A DNA stretch of 22,055 bases from CANHEE01 sp043777755 (GTDB taxonomy: Bacteria > Bacteroidota > Bacteroidia > Chitinophagales > Saprospiraceae), in assembly GCA_043777755.1 (NCBI GenBank), contig JAYWHK010000224.1, positions 1 through 22,055 of the forward strand, given 5' to 3'. A program made the position numbers and the translations under genes. A model generated the notes under the pieces. That model saw only the letters and a program-made list of their open reading frames with translations, was not told the origin of the DNA and did not search any database. Positions 20,597-22,055 of this stretch are shown here, piece after piece (the stretch's first letter is position 1; each line of letters starts with the position of its first letter).

Positions 20597-22055
20597 TTTT
20601 CTAAGTTTTTAGTAAAAAAATAATATTTTTTCACCCCGTTGCTCCTATGGTCTTCCACTTTGGATAGATGCTCGGAGTAGGTGGTGTATTTTTTAATGTA
20701 AGAATTAAAAGTATGCTTGGTAAAATTGCGCTTTGCAGCATCGGTATTAAAAATCAGGTATTCGTTGTAGAGTTCATCGGCTTGTGTGCCGCTGTGGTGC
20801 TTTCGGTACTCGCCTTTTTCGTCATAATCGGTGCCAGGTATCATTAGTATTCGTTGGGTTTCATCTTCGCCAAAAAATTTGATGTCCATAAATTCCACAA
20901 ATTCTTTGGTACACTCGCTCAGTAGTTTTCGTTTTTCCAAATTGATACTTTTGATGGTCGTAGGCATACCCTTTTGTAGGTAGATACTGACACATTGCAG
21001 CATGATGTTGTCAAAACAAGCCCAATCTTCGTCTGTCCATTCGTTGCCAAAAAACCGTTTTTTGAAATCATTTAGCGGCTCCCATTTATCATTATAGTGG
21101 TTAGAAAGTTCAAACTCCACCGCCCTATCTTTGTATGAGCCGCTCGGTAGTTCTATCGTTTCGTTGGTCGGTATCAAAAACTTACAGTACAGTTTTACAG
21201 GTGCTTCCGTTTTTCGAGTTCTGTCTAAGCCTTCTGTGATGTCGTTGAACAACTGGTCAAACTTAAAACGAGGTTTTACATCGTTCAAAATCACTACTTT
21301 TGTACCCAAACCAAGCGTTTGATAACGAAAAGTATCGTCTGCTTTGAAGTTTTTACCGTTTAGCTCACTCGCTACTTTGTTGATTTCGGTGGCGTTGGTC
21401 GGGTTCAAAATGTGTTGTACAGATTTTCCAAGCAAGGTTTTACCGCTACGCCCTTCCGCCTTTTCGCTTATGGCACTATCCGTCAAAATCACTGCTTTGA
21501 GTTTGGTATTCATGTACGAGTGCATGATATAGCCCAAAAGCCGTTGTAAAGTGTCCAAACGCTCAGGTACTTCTTTTTGCGTAATGTTCTGCAAAAACAA
21601 ATACCAATCGAATTTTTGGTAAATTTCGGTTGGCACTTTTCTAAAATCCCTGTCTAAGAGTTGGCTTTTCCAAATCGTTTTTTTTATCATCGTTGGTTCG
21701 CCATCAATCGTAGCTGTGAAGCTCGCCATTTGAGCATAAGGCTTAAACTGTAAGCCGCTTTTTGTGACTGTCACAAAACCATTACGGAAATAAAAAAACG
21801 CTTCTTTTTCGTTGTCGTTGTTAAAAACAATTGGTGTTTTGTCGTACAAATATTGCAGTTTGGATTTTTTATTAAATAGAAAATCGGTGCTGTTGTACAC
21901 GTAGTTTTTTAGTTTTTGGTGTGCATGGTAATAGGTGTGGCTCGTTGGCATCTCGTTGATGTGCTGCATAAGTGCATCAGCCAAATGTACTTCCTCTATT
22001 TCCTCCGCCACGTTGTCAATTACTCTTACGACTATCCATTTACCGCCCGTGTCGT
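20593..22055 (-). CDS. SF3 (D5-like) helicase, partial at window edge
   Basis: At least 486 aa; the frame stays open through the right edge of the window, so the true start and any N-terminal primase domain lie outside. A GTG at 22011 is only an internal codon. Counting from that codon, the Walker A motif is about 186-193 (EGRSGKTL), Walker B about 232-240 (VVILNDVKP), and the SF3 motif C / sensor about 278-300 (FLIPTNETIEL ... YKDRAVEFEL). This is the helicase half of a primase-helicase found in phages and plasmids, which unwinds the origin for replication. The C-terminal 150 residues look like a winged-helix tail. It lies upstream of the methyltransferase in one operon. Confidence 0.87.
   Translation of the reverse strand, partial: DTGGKWIVVRVIDNVAEEIEEVHLADALMQHINEMPTSHTYYHAHQKLKNYVYNSTDFLFNKKSKLQYLYDKTPIVFNNDNEKEAFFYFRNGFVTVTKSGLQFKPYAQMASFTATIDGEPTMIKKTIWKSQLLDRDFRKVPTEIYQKFDWYLFLQNITQKEVPERLDTLQRLLGYIMHSYMNTKLKAVILTDSAISEKAEGRSGKTLLGKSVQHILNPTNATEINKVASELNGKNFKADDTFRYQTLGLGTKVVILNDVKPRFKFDQLFNDITEGLDRTRKTEAPVKLYCKFLIPTNETIELPSGSYKDRAVEFELSNHYNDKWEPLNDFKKRFFGNEWTDEDWACFDNIMLQCVSIYLQKGMPTTIKSINLEKRKLLSECTKEFVEFMDIKFFGEDETQRILMIPGTDYDEKGEYRKHHSGTQADELYNEYLIFNTDAAKRNFTKHTFNSYIKKYTTYSEHLSKVEDHRSNGVKKYYFFTKNLEK

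Overview
The window reads as most of a temperate, virus-like element integrated in a member of the Bacteroidota. The host call rests on low GC content, start codons preceded by A-rich leaders instead of clear Shine-Dalgarno sequences, and several promoters of the Bacteroidota type (a TTG box, a 20-base spacer, then TAnnTTTG), for example at 1771-1801 and 18571-18601. The genus cannot be told from the sequence. The right edge cuts through a gene, so the element continues beyond 22055.

Layout. (1) 1-1742: a 321-base gene-free end with two small palindromes, a tyrosine integrase (322-1398, +), a two-way terminator, and a small unrecognised gene on the minus strand. (2) 1977-14916: twenty tightly packed plus-strand genes that look like a virion module. 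It starts behind a terminator-like leader hairpin. It contains single-membrane-span proteins, a LEA2-like beta-sandwich, a membrane-anchored transglutaminase-like protein, two basic proteins, a candidate major capsid protein (5217-5954), a run of beta-rich proteins, two spike- or fibre-like proteins, a zincin-like protein and a DUF5675 protein. (3) 15062-17382: a minus-strand operon for wall degradation, with a GH108-type muramidase carrying a C-terminal membrane span, a small membrane protein, and a membrane-anchored lysozyme-like domain fused to a GIY-YIG nuclease domain. (4) 17473-18556: a small minus-strand membrane/secreted operon. (5) 18600-19313: two non-coding stretches, one with iteron-like repeats and a perfect 12-bp palindrome, the other encoding a strongly structured RNA with two crossing helices ahead of a 76-aa gene. 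(6) 19314-22055: two tiny membrane proteins, a compact C5-cytosine DNA methyltransferase and, overlapping it by ATGA, an SF3 (D5-like) helicase that runs off the window.

Interpretation. No terminase, portal, tape measure, sheath or other tail gene is visible, although the virion module appears bounded on both sides. At least six proteins instead carry one short Gly/Ala-rich membrane span. I infer a tailless, icosahedral, probably membrane-containing temperate virus, comparable in organisation to the PRD1/PM2/FLiP-like viruses with jelly-roll capsids but not recognisably one of them. No packaging ATPase is visible, so either it lies to the right or the virus packages by another route. The capsid assignment comes from position, size and a beta-rich look only. 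The most unusual non-coding feature is the RNA at 19120-19239.
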